Source: Syncephalastrum monosporum B8922 (lineage: Eukaryota > Mucoromycota > Mucoromycetes > Mucorales > Syncephalastraceae). From it: a DNA stretch of 64,000 bases. Below, piece after piece: positions 12,091-22,848 of this stretch. The stretch lies in contig JNEN01001241.1 of assembly GCA_000697355.1 (NCBI GenBank), positions 178,506 through 242,505 on the forward strand, written 5' to 3'. The translations under genes were made by a program, and so were the position numbers. The notes under the pieces are model-generated. The model was not told where the DNA came from and ran no database searches. It worked only from the letters and a program-made list of their open reading frames with translations. Position 1 is the first letter of the stretch; each line of letters opens with the position of its first letter.

Positions 12091-12804
12091 ATGTTCAGAT
12101 TCACCACTGCTTTGCGCACACTTGCACACACGGCGGCTGTCACTCAGCGCACCTTCGTTGCTCGTTCGGTCAGGCCCATGGCAATCAACGCCCAACGGTG
12201 TTCATTGCACTGCTCTGCGCGCTGGTTCGCCGCTGCAGGCGAGCCTCCCAAAACCCACCCGGTCTTGCAGCAATTGCAGCAGCATCCTGAGATCGTCCAG
12301 CAATTGTACGAGGTCGCCATGCTCCTCCAGAGCAAAGATCTCGGTACCCCCGGTCAGCAACCTAGCTTTACTCAGGTAAACACACATACATACACACCCA
12401 CACTCTTGACGATGTAGTCAGGGCTGTTATTATTGTCAAGTACCCCATGCGCTAATCGGTCTTGTTTTCACTCATTTCTATTTGTTCTGCTTCACTAGAT
12501 GTTCAAGATCATGAAAGACCCTGAAGTAAGTCAATGAGGCGACGTGAAACCACATTACACGTTTCACACGACACGAAAACACGACACGATACAGACGGCA
12601 GGAAAAAGCGATGTACTCATATATCATGGTGATACTTAGGTGCGTGACGCCATCACCAAGTTGTCGCAGTCGATGACGGCCGCGGGTATCCAACTGGACA
12701 TGAGCACGGTGGCCGAGCTGCAGAACAGTCTGATGGATGTTGCCAAACAACAGGGTACCGGTAGCCAGGACGATCTGGAGAAGCTATTCAAGCGATGGAA
12801 ATGA
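12091..12804 (+). CDS. Small predicted mitochondrial protein, unknown function
   Basis: Three exons: 12091-12375, 12499-12525, 12640-12804; 158 residues. The middle exon is a 27-nt microexon (MFKIMKDPE) flanked by good splice sites (GAA|gtaagt, cactag|ATG). The N-terminus (MFRFTTALRTLAHTAAVTQR) is rich in Arg, Thr and Ala and lacks acidic residues, as in a mitochondrial presequence. The mature part is a helical Gln-rich segment (HPVLQQLQQHPEIVQQL), then MKDPEVRDAITKLSQSM, which recalls STI1-like helical repeats, and ends LEKLFKRWK. I do not recognise the family. Codon use is like that of neighbouring genes and the frame is intact across two introns, so it is very likely a real gene. Confidence 0.8.
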
Positions 12805-12946
12805 GTGAAACAACTAGGAAATAAGAAGACAGTCAAATCATAGATATTCAGCATCACCATGACATCACAATAGAGAAGCATAAAATAATAAGTGAATCAG
12901 AAGCTCCCTCGTTTTCCTTTCTCATTATATTTGTATCCTTTCAATT

Positions 12947-13371
12947 ATGTCGCACCCTGCAGACTTTGCCGCTGAACCACCTGCTTCAAAGACAGGTAAA
13001 CAAGGACATGTAATGTATTTCACACCATAGAGTTGCAGCTCACAACGCCTCACTCACCCCGTAAAGCACCATGGCAACACCACCGCGAACCGCGTGGTGA
13101 AGACGCATGGAATCATAGCAAGGACGCGCGTGAACACCCTGAACTGCACTCGACGGCGTATGGCACGGTCGATAGCATGGACGAGCAGGAGCAAGAGGCG
13201 CTGCACGCGAATGATCCAGTTGAAAAATCCCAAAAAAAGAAGGAAACCCCTCATACCCAGAACGCCCACCCTCATGATGAAAAGGGTCATAGCGGCGCCT
13301 CCTTTGGTCATACCGTCCACTCGAATCAGCGTCCTTCACGGCCTGTGAAACGTGATCTCAATAATGTCTGA
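12947..13371 (+). CDS. Small hydrophilic protein, unknown function
   Basis: Two exons, 12947-12995 and 13031-13371, joined by a very short 35-nt intron (ACAG|gtaaac to catag|AGTTG); 129 residues. The protein is highly charged and rich in His, Glu, Lys and Pro, with no hydrophobic core or membrane segment (for example KDAREHPELHSTAYGTVDS, KSQKKKETPHTQNAHPHDEK), so probably disordered and hydrophilin-like. It follows the preceding small gene on the same strand after 142 bp. The intron is short even for this window; if it is retained, the frame ends within a few codons, which supports splicing. No family recognised. Confidence 0.65.
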
Positions 13372-14641
13372 GGTCATTGTATCAGGTCTTGTTCCGGTTT
13401 CTATGTATATACACCAAAAAATACATACATGTGTTTCTTTCTTTTATTACATGTGTGTATGTGTGCGCGTTAAAAGTTGAGCCGGCCGGATCTGCAGCGA
13501 TTGTATAACGAAATAAGAGAAAACCAAACCCACTACCACACCGTGACGCAGCCGATCTGTTTTCATCAAAAATGACTTGAATGTAAAAGGCAAGCGCGAC
13601 ACAATAAAGATACTAATTTTAATGTTGAGAGAGACAGAGAGTGACACACGGGCCGACAGATGCCACGTTTTTCTATTTTGCCTCGTTGTTTTGTACCGTC
13701 CTGCCCCCTTCCCTGGTATGGGAAGCATGCCATGCTTGCCGTCCGCCTTAGAAAGGAAGGAAGGAAGAAAGAAAGTGAGTGCGTGTGTCGCCGTGGGGCG
13801 TTAGGTCCAGATTCATCTCTCTCTGTGTGTCTTCTATTATTATTTTATTATTATTATTTCCACCTGCTCGCCTAAAGAAAGCAAAGAAAAAAAGAAAAGA
13901 AACCCTGAATATGCATGCATAACCCCAAAGCACACTGTCAGTATCTCCGCGGACGGATACAAGTGGGAAGACCTATTCATTCATTTGGTTCGTGTGTGAG
14001 GGTCTTACAAGAAGTGGAGTTATTTTTTACAGAGAGTGATGAGTTCCCGGGCGAAGAGGGCGATGAAAGAAAGGTTGGACAAAGGTGCCACGTTTTATTT
14101 CTTTGACTCTCCGCGCGTGCGTGGATAAGGGCCCTTCCGTGATGAAGTACGGACCAATATATAGCACGCGCCCCAATGTGCCATTTATTGCAACATACCA
14201 TTTATTAGCTTCGGATGTTTGTTGATCAACGATCGACTGATTTATTCAAATAAAAAGAAATAAAAGCAAAGAAAAAAACAACTAGATATTTATCTCCTGT
14301 GAATATGTGTATGTGTACATTTATGTATGTGTTGAACCTTGTGACCTGGCACGACGGGTGTAGAGAGAGAGAGTGAGTTGACCGAGGCAGAGGAGAGGGG
14401 TAAAAAGTCTAGGGCGGAGGGCAAAAACCAATTTTTTTTATCCAGAGCAAATGTATGCAAAGTGTCCTGCAACGACAGTTTTGGTGCTGATCACACAGAA
14501 AAACTTTATTAGCACAAGCACATATATAAAGACAAGCCCTGTCCGTCTCTTTTTTTTTTGGTTCTTCAGGTTTCGTCCTCCCCCCAACCCAAAGACCATA
14601 TTACCCTTTTTTATTTACCCATTTCTATATCTCTTTACACC
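13372..14641. other. Intergenic region
   Basis: About 1.27 kb between two plus-strand genes. It has short purine/pyrimidine simple repeats and AT-rich tracts, and a TATATAA-like sequence near 14522. No coding sequence was supported. Confidence 0.55.
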
Positions 14642-16404
14642 ATGCTTCATTGTTCATATCAACAACAGCAGCAGCAGCATGGCAAGGCTGTACTTCAATC
14701 GGCCAAAGACCACGGCAACAGCAGAGTAAGTAAAAAAGGTGTTTCAACTATTTTATACAAAAAATCACCTGCTCATACACACCACCTTTACCTCAATCAG
14801 CGGCCGGGTCTTCTGGGCAGCAAGCGCAGCTCGCTGGGTAACCTTCGAAAGTCCAAATCATCTACGACGGCCGATAACCGCCGCCGTGCACAAGAACAAC
14901 AACACCGACGTTCCATCACGCCCAACAGCAAACCAGAATCGGGTATCATTGACATGACCATGAAGCGTCGCTCCACCGGCTGTCTCCGCCGCCCCTCCTT
15001 TATCAACAGCGCATCAACTAAAACCACTTTGTCACAGGGTCCAACCAAGGTAAAACATTGTTGTTGTTATTATTGTTATTATTGTTATTCTTGGGTGTGT
15101 GTGTGTGTGTTTTTCCCATATCACATGCACTTGTATTCTCCTTTCAAGAAAAAAAATCTTGGATACAGGTTGCTTTACGACCGCTAAAAATTTTTTCTTT
15201 CTTTTTTTCTTGCGCCTTTTTTTACAGGAGATTTGGCGACCGCCTGGATTTTTTGAGATCCCCAACATCCTTGGAAATGCGTACCTGAAGCCGGAGCCGC
15301 CGACACCAGCCGAAAAGACGTTCAGTCTGCGGCCGTACACGCCCAACAAGCACATCTCGAAGCGGCCGTGGCTCCCCGTAGGCCGATGTTCCGAAATCCC
15401 CCAACTGCCGCCGCTGGTTCGTACGGAGAACGAATTCGAGCGGAGAATCCGCAAGGCGCTGCCCAAGGTTCAGGTCTCTTCCCTCGATCCGAATAACAAG
15501 TATGGCGCCTTCCAAGAAATCGGTACTGGGTGAGTCAAAGCAAGAGAAAGAAAGAAAGTTTCGTACTCACCTCCCCACTCCCCCTTTTTTGCCCTTACTT
15601 CCTCTTAGTGTCAATGGCTCTGTTGTGCGTGCCAAGCATCGCTACAAAAAGAACCTCCTATTGGCCATCAAGCGCTGCCGCCTCGACCCGGACCGCGAGT
15701 ACCGCACTGCGATCGTGCGGGAACTCCGTATCATGGCAACCGGTCATGCGAATTTGATCAAGCTTAAGGAAGTGACGCTGTGGCGCGATGACGTGTGGAT
15801 TGCCATGGACCTGATGCGTTGTTCGGTGTTCAAGGTGCTCTGCCAGCGCGGCATCCCTGAAGAGTACACGCTCTACATCACTTGCGAAACATTGAAGGCT
15901 CTGCAGTACCTGCACTCCAAGGGCTTCATCCACCGCGATGTGAAGTGCGAGAACCTTCTGCTCGGCTGGAACGGCGAAGTCAAACTTGCCGACTTTGGCT
16001 TGGCTACACGCACCAACAAGCGCAACCGCGATCGACTTGGTACATCCAAGTGGATGTCGCCTGAGGTCATTCGCGAGCAATATTACGACGAAAAGATCGA
16101 CATGTGGTCGCTGGGTATCACCATCATTGAAATGATGGATCGTGTGCCGCCGCACTACCTGATCAAGGACGAGATTGAACTCTTCGCTGCGATCCTGACC
16201 GAACCTAGCCCGACGTTCACCTACAGCTACCCAACCATGTACATGCGCGGTCTGGTGGCCTGGCTCCTCGACGAGCATCCGGCGACCCGTCCCAGTGCAA
16301 AGGAAGTGCTCCATGAGATTGATGCGCATGTCCAGAACAAGCTCCTGCGGGCCGCCTCCGTTCACGAGACGTTGCGTTTCATGAACCATGTTCTGCCCAT
16401 GTAA
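14642..16404 (+). CDS. Ste20/PAK-like serine/threonine protein kinase
   Basis: Four exons: 14642-14725, 14801-15049, 15228-15529, 15609-16404; 476 residues. The first ~190 residues are basic and low complexity (polyGln, RRSTGCLRRPSF) and include a conserved-looking FFEIPNILGNAYLKPEPP segment. The kinase domain occupies the C-terminal ~290 residues: glycine loop EIGTGVNGSV (split by intron 3), VAIK-equivalent LLAIKRC, catalytic HRDVKCENLL, DFGLA, activation segment LGTSKWMSPEV, and WSLGITIIEMM. The GTSKWMSPEV and LGITIIEM signatures are those of the Ste20 (PAK/GCK) group. No CRIB domain was seen, so membership of classical PAK is not supported. Its 3' end converges on the BAR-SH3 gene; an AATAAA lies at 16863. 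Confidence 0.9.
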
Positions 16405-16975
16405 AGCATTGGCAAAGCGTTTTACAGGTCATGCAACGCAACCGGCCTGCATTCCGCCCGGATATAACACACACACGCCCAACGCCGTTAAACATATCTG
16501 CAATCCAATCCATGACACATCCAACGTACCATGCACAGTTCCTGCACATCTCGATCACCAACGATTCTTTTTCACACACGCAAATCCAACTTTTTTTTAT
16601 TCAGCAAAGCATATGAAACAACACCTACTCACACACGCACACTCACGCACGCAACCTCAGCTGCGATGACTGTTCATCGCAATATACCATCACACCCAAA
16701 AGAAAAAGCCTTAACTTATCACAGGGTGGGCAAATCCATTTGCCCGTAATACCATCATCCCCAGACACTTCCCACGTTGAAGCAAGCCCTTTCTCCTCTC
16801 TTTTTATGACCACACCCCCATGTTGTATGCTTAGCCCCTCAACTTTGAATGTTTTGTACCCAAATAAACACAGCAATGACAAAAAAAAATAGCAAGTTGG
16901 CGTTTCTGATTGGCCTCTCATATATATAGTAAAATACTAGGGTAACTTCTATGCATGAATATAGATACAATATGT
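16405..16975. other. Convergent intergenic region
   Basis: 571 bp between the stop codons of the kinase and the BAR-SH3 gene. A/C-rich UTR-like sequence with an AATAAA at 16863-16868; no gene seen. Confidence 0.6.
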
Positions 16976-18755
16976 TCACATCTCCGTAACGTAATTGCCT
17001 AAACGTAAAAGAAAGAACAGACCATGATTATTATGATGATCGTGTATCGTTTTGCCACATGCCGCCCATGCCCCTTTCACTCCTCGTTTTCCTTCACTTT
17101 CTTTTTTTTTTTATTTTTACCTGGAAAGATGCCGGGCGGACCATTACCGATTCTGCCTGTCCACCAGTCGTTCGGGTCACCCGAGCTCGAAATGACCTGA
17201 ATTTTGTCATCCTTGCGGAAGCTCAGATCGCCGTCGGCTTGCGCCTCAAAGTCATACAGCGCCACGACATACTTCACAGCTGCGGCAGGTGCGGGCGCTG
17301 GTGGTGGCGGTGGTGATGCTGCGAATGTGGATGCATGGACAGGAGGTGAAGCGTACGAAGAAGCAGCAGGAGCGGCTGCGGCGGCTGGGGTGTAGGTCGG
17401 CAAGGGGGATGACGGCTGGGAGTACCCGTCGCCACCGTTCGCTTCGAATTCCTTCTCTTGGGCGCGCAGCGCTGCGCGCTCCTTGAGGGTCAGTTTGGAA
17501 TTGGTTGCACCACCCGATACTATTTTTTTTTAGAAAAAAAAAATATCACGATTGAGGTCAGCTCTCTGCGTGTATGTGTGTGTGTCACACCACCAACTGA
17601 CCCCCCGCCTTCCTGCATTCAATTGGATCTTTGCTTACCTTTCAGCCACGCTTTGCCACCGGATTTGAGCAGGTCAAGGTTTTCCATCTCAGCGCGAGCG
17701 TCACGCTCGGACCTCCGATAGTTGAAGCCTTCCTCGATGGGCATCGCGTGTGTGCGGAAATGTTCCTTGTTGGTCTCGACGAGCTCGTAGCAGCGCGCAT
17801 ATATCATGCCATAAATCTTGCACTGCAAATAATAAAAGTGCTCAAAAATGGGCTCGATCAGCTGAGCTTTCATGTGAAAGAAGCGGGGTAGCTCCCGCTT
17901 GAGCATGTCGTTCAGGTACTGATAGTCTTCGGTTGCTTTTTCGAGCTGAGCTTGCAGCTTGAAGATCTGCTTCTCGTCATTGAAACTACGCTGATCCTTG
18001 GCATTGAGCTTGGCAAGGCTTGCCCGGTGCCGGTCATAATCGAGCATCTTATGGTTGCGTTTGACAACTGTTTTCTGGATCGTCTTTATAATCTCGCGCA
18101 GCTCCAGGGTGGGTTGCACGACCAATTGATCCACTGCATCCTTTTGAAACCAGCGTCAGCTCGAGTTGAAAGCTCTGTGTTATACACATACCAGCTCAGG
18201 GAGGACTTCCTCTCGACAATAGCCCATAGCGGCCTCTGCGTCGTTGACGGCCTGAATGGCTGGGGCGGGGGTTTGCTGCACCCGTTTTTGCACTCCGTTG
18301 ACGGGCTCCACATTCAGATGGGTATCATAAAGCACGGTCAGGAACGATGCCATTGCGGCCTGGTGAGCCAAGAGCGCTGTGACGATATGTGAGTGATATC
18401 CATCGCGTCATCGGAACAACAAAATAATCTTTCTGTCGGTTGTGCACATACAAGCAATGGCATCTCTGAAGCTTTGTGCGTCCTTGTCGAATTTCTCGAC
18501 CACCTTGCTGAAATCGTTCAGTCGTTTCTCAAGGGCCATGAATTCGGTGTCGCGCGTCACTACAAGAAAAGCAATTGAGTTCTATTGCTCTTGCCATTCG
18601 TCAGTGCTAGCTCTACCTTCTGTCTTTTTCGACAGAATCTGGTGCGGTAGTCGGCTCACTGCTTTTTGCAGACCCTGCCATTGAATAAAGTAACATAGTT
18701 TAGATAAAAAAAAAAGAGGTGCATTTTCCTTTATTCTTGTTACCTTCCAACTCAT
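16976..18755 (-). CDS. RVS167: Amphiphysin/Rvs167-type BAR-SH3 endocytic protein
   Basis: Seven exons on the minus strand: 18755-18744, 18674-18617, 18559-18452, 18376-18192, 18140-17639, 17519-17121, 16998-16976; 428 residues, all phases consistent. The first exon is 12 nt (MSWK) and the last 23 nt, coding NYVTEM after the SH3 core. Residues ~1-260 form the BAR domain, starting MSWKGLQKAVSR as in Rvs167/Hob1. A Pro/Ala-rich linker follows (ASPPPPPAPAPAAAVKYV), then an SH3 domain: VALYDFEAQADGDLSF, WWTGRIGNGPPGIFPGNYV. The protein should bind curved membranes and dynamin or actin regulators during endocytosis. The family usually has one such gene for this branch plus Rvs161. Without the last small exon the SH3 would run into a lysine-rich intron readthrough, so that exon is needed. 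Confidence 0.93.
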
Positions 18756-20285
18756 GGCGCAGTGGTGAAATGTGAAACGTAAGGGAGCGGTGTAGAAAGC
18801 AAAAGAAAACGAAAAAGAGAAAAGTAAGAAGAGAAGAAGAAAAAGAAGGAATTCCCGCAAATAACGTGGCCGTGCACGCTCATTCTACACCTTCGCTCTT
18901 GACTGATTATTTGGCGCTGAGCGGGTTGGCGCCCGCGCACGCGCGCTCGTAATAAAAAAAACATGTAACGGCGAAACTGCCGCTCCGAGGCTGTAATCAA
19001 ACAAACTCAGGCACTCTGTCTCTCATTGGTTATATGATTGTAACACCGCCGCATCACGCTCTTTCTTTGACTTTTGCTGCAGCAAGGTTTGAAGTGCTAT
19101 TCCTTTTTTGACACGTTCACAGAAGTTCTGTACTCAGCCTCTGATATGGTCAAATGCGACTGTTGATGTTAAGTCTGCTAGCAAGGCCAGCCATATCGTT
19201 CATGTCTAGGCCTTCGTGGTATGCATACTTAGTTCCCAAGCAATAAATAGGAAGGCCCTTAAGAGAAATGAACTGATAAAATCCACTAATAGATACACTT
19301 TCTGACATATAAATTTTAGAGCCATTAGCCGACGAACTAGGGTTCCTACAATGCTAAGCGCATTGAGACCTTCTTTATTTAATCAATGGTTGCGACACAT
19401 TATACTTTAGTCTTGATGGACCTGAAGAATAAACCAGAGACAAAGTGCAAGCAGTAGATACACCCGCGTATATCCTTACGATAGATCTCGTTCAGCAAGC
19501 TGATCGCATACAGGAGAAATCACACTATCACCCGCAGAACGACTCTTCCCTTTGTGCAGATTGCTCATATGTCTGACTCATAAGCTGCTACTGCGAACAT
19601 AGTACTAATAGAAAACGATGATGACTATCATAAGGGCTATGTGACCGCAAACTTTGTGCTATCCTTGTTTGGAATTGCGAATATCAGCGTTCCTATGTTC
19701 ATATGCAGTTTAATCTATCAGGCCAATTTGAAATTAGAATCAGCAACGTTTAGAAGGAAAAGGACAATGTGCTATGATAGGATGGGAAGAGAACGAAATA
19801 TTATCATAAATACGGTAACAGGAAGCAGATAGGAATGTGTTGCATCCATAGCACAATGAGATGTCTCCGCTCTACCATATCACAGTCTGCAGATCTTCTC
19901 CCACATCTCGGTGGTGTTGCTTCTCTGCACGGTGACCGTTACATGCCCAACACAACTGCTTCTACTAACCGTCAGTCCTTATTCTTCAGATATTCTATAT
20001 ATAATTGACGTTGCTAGAATTATTGGTTTCAACAACAACACATGGCATCCATCTGTATTGTTTATAATTTTCATGGAGACATCGTTTCTCATCAGCCGGT
20101 AACAGAGCCTCGTCTACAACCTCAAATGAAGAATTTATGTAACAGAAACGTTGTTCATATTTGGCTGTAGCAGATATCGGGACGGAGGATGTCAATGCCT
20201 AGACTTTGCTTCTTTGGGAGCAGGTCATGATACTGATGCATTTTTATCTTAATTTAAAGAGAAGCAGGCTACTTGTAGGAGAAGA
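18756..20285. other. Gene-poor region
   Basis: About 1.5 kb upstream of the BAR-SH3 gene and downstream of the alpha/beta hydrolase. AT-rich, stops in all frames, no splice-consistent exons. The ~200 bp next to 18755 are presumably promoter. Confidence 0.5.
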
Positions 20286-21553
20286 TTACTGTTGCCCACT
20301 GCTGTTGTCGACATTATTCCAGAACGTATTCAGAAGGTTGTTGAGTTCTTTGTACTTCTCTGTCGGTACGATGTGGCCGGCGTCTTCAAAGATGACGAAC
20401 TCCATTGGCTCGAGTTTCTCCTTCAGGTAATAGCTATGGCGTGTATGCACAAAGTTATCCCAGGCATCTATATTTTCGCCATGATTCAGTACAAATTGCG
20501 CACTTTCGGATTTTATGGACTTAACTTGTTACTACAAGGATAGGAATCCCAGTTGCCTTAATTTTTTCGAGTTCAGCGGCTGTGACCCAGTGACGCAAGG
20601 AAGCGATTGCCTGACTGAGCATGGCACCTGGAGTTTGGGGCCGGCTGCGTGCATTCCGTGTTATGATCCGGTCGCGCACCAAATCAAAGTTGGTCTTGTT
20701 GCTGTCTGCTTCACTCGGCGCGTCAAGCCAAGCCTATAAAGACAAAAGAGGGTCAGTCAATACCTTCTATCTGTCTGGGGACATACTTTAGTATAGCTGA
20801 TACGAATCAAGCGCTCGATCTGCTGGTCTGGTTTTGCAAAAAGATTCGTGGCCAGAGTCCATGCGCCTGCTAAAGGCCGGGTGCCGCCCGCCGTGGTGTT
20901 TAGTAGACTGGCTGAGCGAAATCGCTTTCTGGGGTCCTTATCGAGAAGCAAGGCCTTGATCATGACTTGGCCGCCTGCGCTCTGTCCCAAAGCATGCACG
21001 TCTTCTGTCCAGCCTACCGAATCAAGGAGCTCAAGGAAGTCTTGAGCCCATTCTTCCGTATTGTACCAGTCCCACGTGCCGCCTATGGACATGCAAGCGT
21101 AAGGGTCATGGTGAACTATCGCATCACTTTTGTCTTCTCTTTCTACCCGTCCAGCCCACGCCGCGTGCATCGAACGTCAGCACCGTGTAGTCGAGCGAGG
21201 CAAAGAACGTAGTCTGTTGAGGCTCAGCACGTCGTCGGCCAATTTCATATTGTCTCACTCACTTGGTAATCCCACGCTTGGCAAGGAGAATTGAGCCCTA
21301 TTTATTTTGAATGGATAGAACCGTCGTGTGCGGAACAGAGGCGAATTTACGACGCACCTTGAATGAGGGCAACTTTAGTGGAGCCTTGCCCGTGCATCTC
21401 ATAGTAAAGATGAATCGGCTGCTTGGTGCGACACTTCCCCACTGGACAATAACCCTGTTTATAGGGGTGTTGCCAGGGCAACTTAGGCATGGCCCGTTCG
21501 CGATTCGCGTCACTTCCACTCCATTCTTGTTCGAAAACGAGCTCAGCCGACAT
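20286..21553 (-). CDS. Alpha/beta-hydrolase superfamily protein
   Basis: Six exons on the minus strand: 21553-21358, 21297-21263, 21213-21147, 21082-20787, 20733-20526, 20467-20286; 327 residues with every phase matching. The fold is clear: an N-terminal strand with PIHLYYEMHGQG and VALIQGLN, TFDARGVGW, the nucleophile elbow GQSAGG (catalytic Ser), a late acidic loop around WDNFVHTRHS, and the histidine region EDAGHIVPTEK. This is a complete Ser-Asp-His arrangement for an esterase, lipase or epoxide-hydrolase-like enzyme; the substrate cannot be told from sequence. The second exon is only 35 nt. The gene sits alone in an AT-rich island but its frame is intact, so it is not one of the decayed sequences around it. 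Confidence 0.88.
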
Positions 21554-22072
21554 TGGGTCACGCAGGCACTGAAGGCGAATAAAGTATGCGTGGAAAGAAT
21601 AAAGAGAGGAAGAAGTGTATGGAAGGGAAGTTGCTACGGCTCTTACGCACCGTCATCACGTATCAACCCAATTTATCCGGATTGTCCAGATTACATGTGT
21701 ATTTGCGCACACACACACACTTTTGCTATCATTTCTTGTAGGCATGTACTGATATGACCACAAAAGATAAAGTAGAGAGATGGGTAAAGCCCATGGGCCG
21801 CGTTACTTCTGAGGCAAGAAGAAGACCAAATATAGTATTAAAAGAGCTGTGTTTTTCTAATGGTACCAGATAGTGATTTCCCAATAGTTGGTTCCAGAGG
21901 GTTAAAGCATATACCAGAACTCATAGTTTGTGAAGGGAAGAATGGTGGGCGTGGGTTGTGGCAGTTGAATCTCTCTTGTATATAAGTGACTCGCTTTTTT
22001 CACGAGTGGAGTCTTCCAGCCGGGCCCCAAAACATAAAAAAGTCGGCAAGCTCTCTTTAGACCCATTCCGCC
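21554..22072. other. Divergent promoter region
   Basis: About 520 bp between the alpha/beta hydrolase (minus) and NDUFB7 (plus). No gene. Contains a TATATAAG box near the NDUFB7 start and a (CA)n tract near 21710. Confidence 0.6.
21979..21986 (+). promoter_or_regulatory. Candidate TATA box of NDUFB7 homolog
   Basis: TATATAAG, 87 bp upstream of the ATG at 22073. Position and sequence fit a fungal TATA element; no transcript start is known. Confidence 0.45.
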
Positions 22073-22448
22073 ATGGCTGACGCACCGGGTACGTCTTACA
22101 TCTCATAAAGGCGACAACAGTTCAGAAAGGACTAAACGTGCACTGCAGAAATGAAAGCGAACCAACAGGATTTGTCGAAGTCCCGCATTCCCATCGAGTA
22201 CCGGGACTACTGTGCTCATTTGCTCCTGTCTCTCAACAAATGCCGTGGTGAGACTTTCTACCTTCCCTGGAAGTGCGAGAACGAGCGACACGCCTACGAA
22301 AAGTGCCAATACGACGAGTGAGTGCCATGCTGTTTGGAAATGATATCTGTGTATTCTGTGTATTCACTATCACGCGACTTTTTCCATATAATATCATAGC
22401 TACAAGCGACGTATGCGTGAGCTCAAGGAAAAGGCCGACGAAGAATAA
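22073..22448 (+). CDS. NDUFB7: NADH:ubiquinone oxidoreductase subunit NDUFB7/B18 (complex I)
   Basis: Three exons: 22073-22088, 22149-22317, 22400-22448; 77 residues. The twin CX9C motif is intact: CAHLLLSLNKC and CENERHAYEKC, the signature of this intermembrane-space accessory subunit, which is oxidatively folded by the Mia40 relay. The flanking SRIPIEYRDYC and WKCENERHAYEKCQYDDYKRRM match B18 proteins. It is shorter than animal NDUFB7 (about 137 aa) mainly at the N-terminus, as expected for fungi. The first exon encodes only five full codons, and intron 2 interrupts the last Asp codon before YKRRM. Presence of the gene means the organism has a proton-pumping complex I. Confidence 0.95.
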
Positions 22449-22848
22449 AACAAAAAGCAACGATATCTTTTATATTACACGCACCACACACACTCGTTTT
22501 CGTTTCGTTCACACGTGAAAACCGCAATAGAACAGTTTGGACAACATATATACACACGTACAAAAAAAAAAAAAAGACGCAACAATGATGTGTTTGATAC
22601 TCCTTGGAAGAGAAGGGGCGGGTGTGACACAAAAATGAAGCGAAGACGTATAGATGGAGTAATCAAGACCAGTATCAATTCGGGTTCTCGGCGTTCGCGC
22701 TTGTAAGCACCGGAAAAACCAAAAAAGAAAAAAAAGCGTCATTGGGATGCACCTTTTATAGTTATACTCTTCCACTCGTTTACTTTTTCTTTTGACGAGT
22801 GACAGTGTCTTGCCATTTCACCCTCTCTTTACTTCTCTTCATCGTGAC
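22449..22848. other. Intergenic region
   Basis: 400 bp between NDUFB7 and the sterol glucosyltransferase, both on the plus strand. A-tract at 22562-22575; UTR/promoter-like; no gene seen. Confidence 0.6.

Noticed and set aside
22417..22460. C-terminal extension of NDUFB7 past ADEE
   Set aside because: A clean TAA follows and twin CX9C proteins of fungi often end soon after the second pair.
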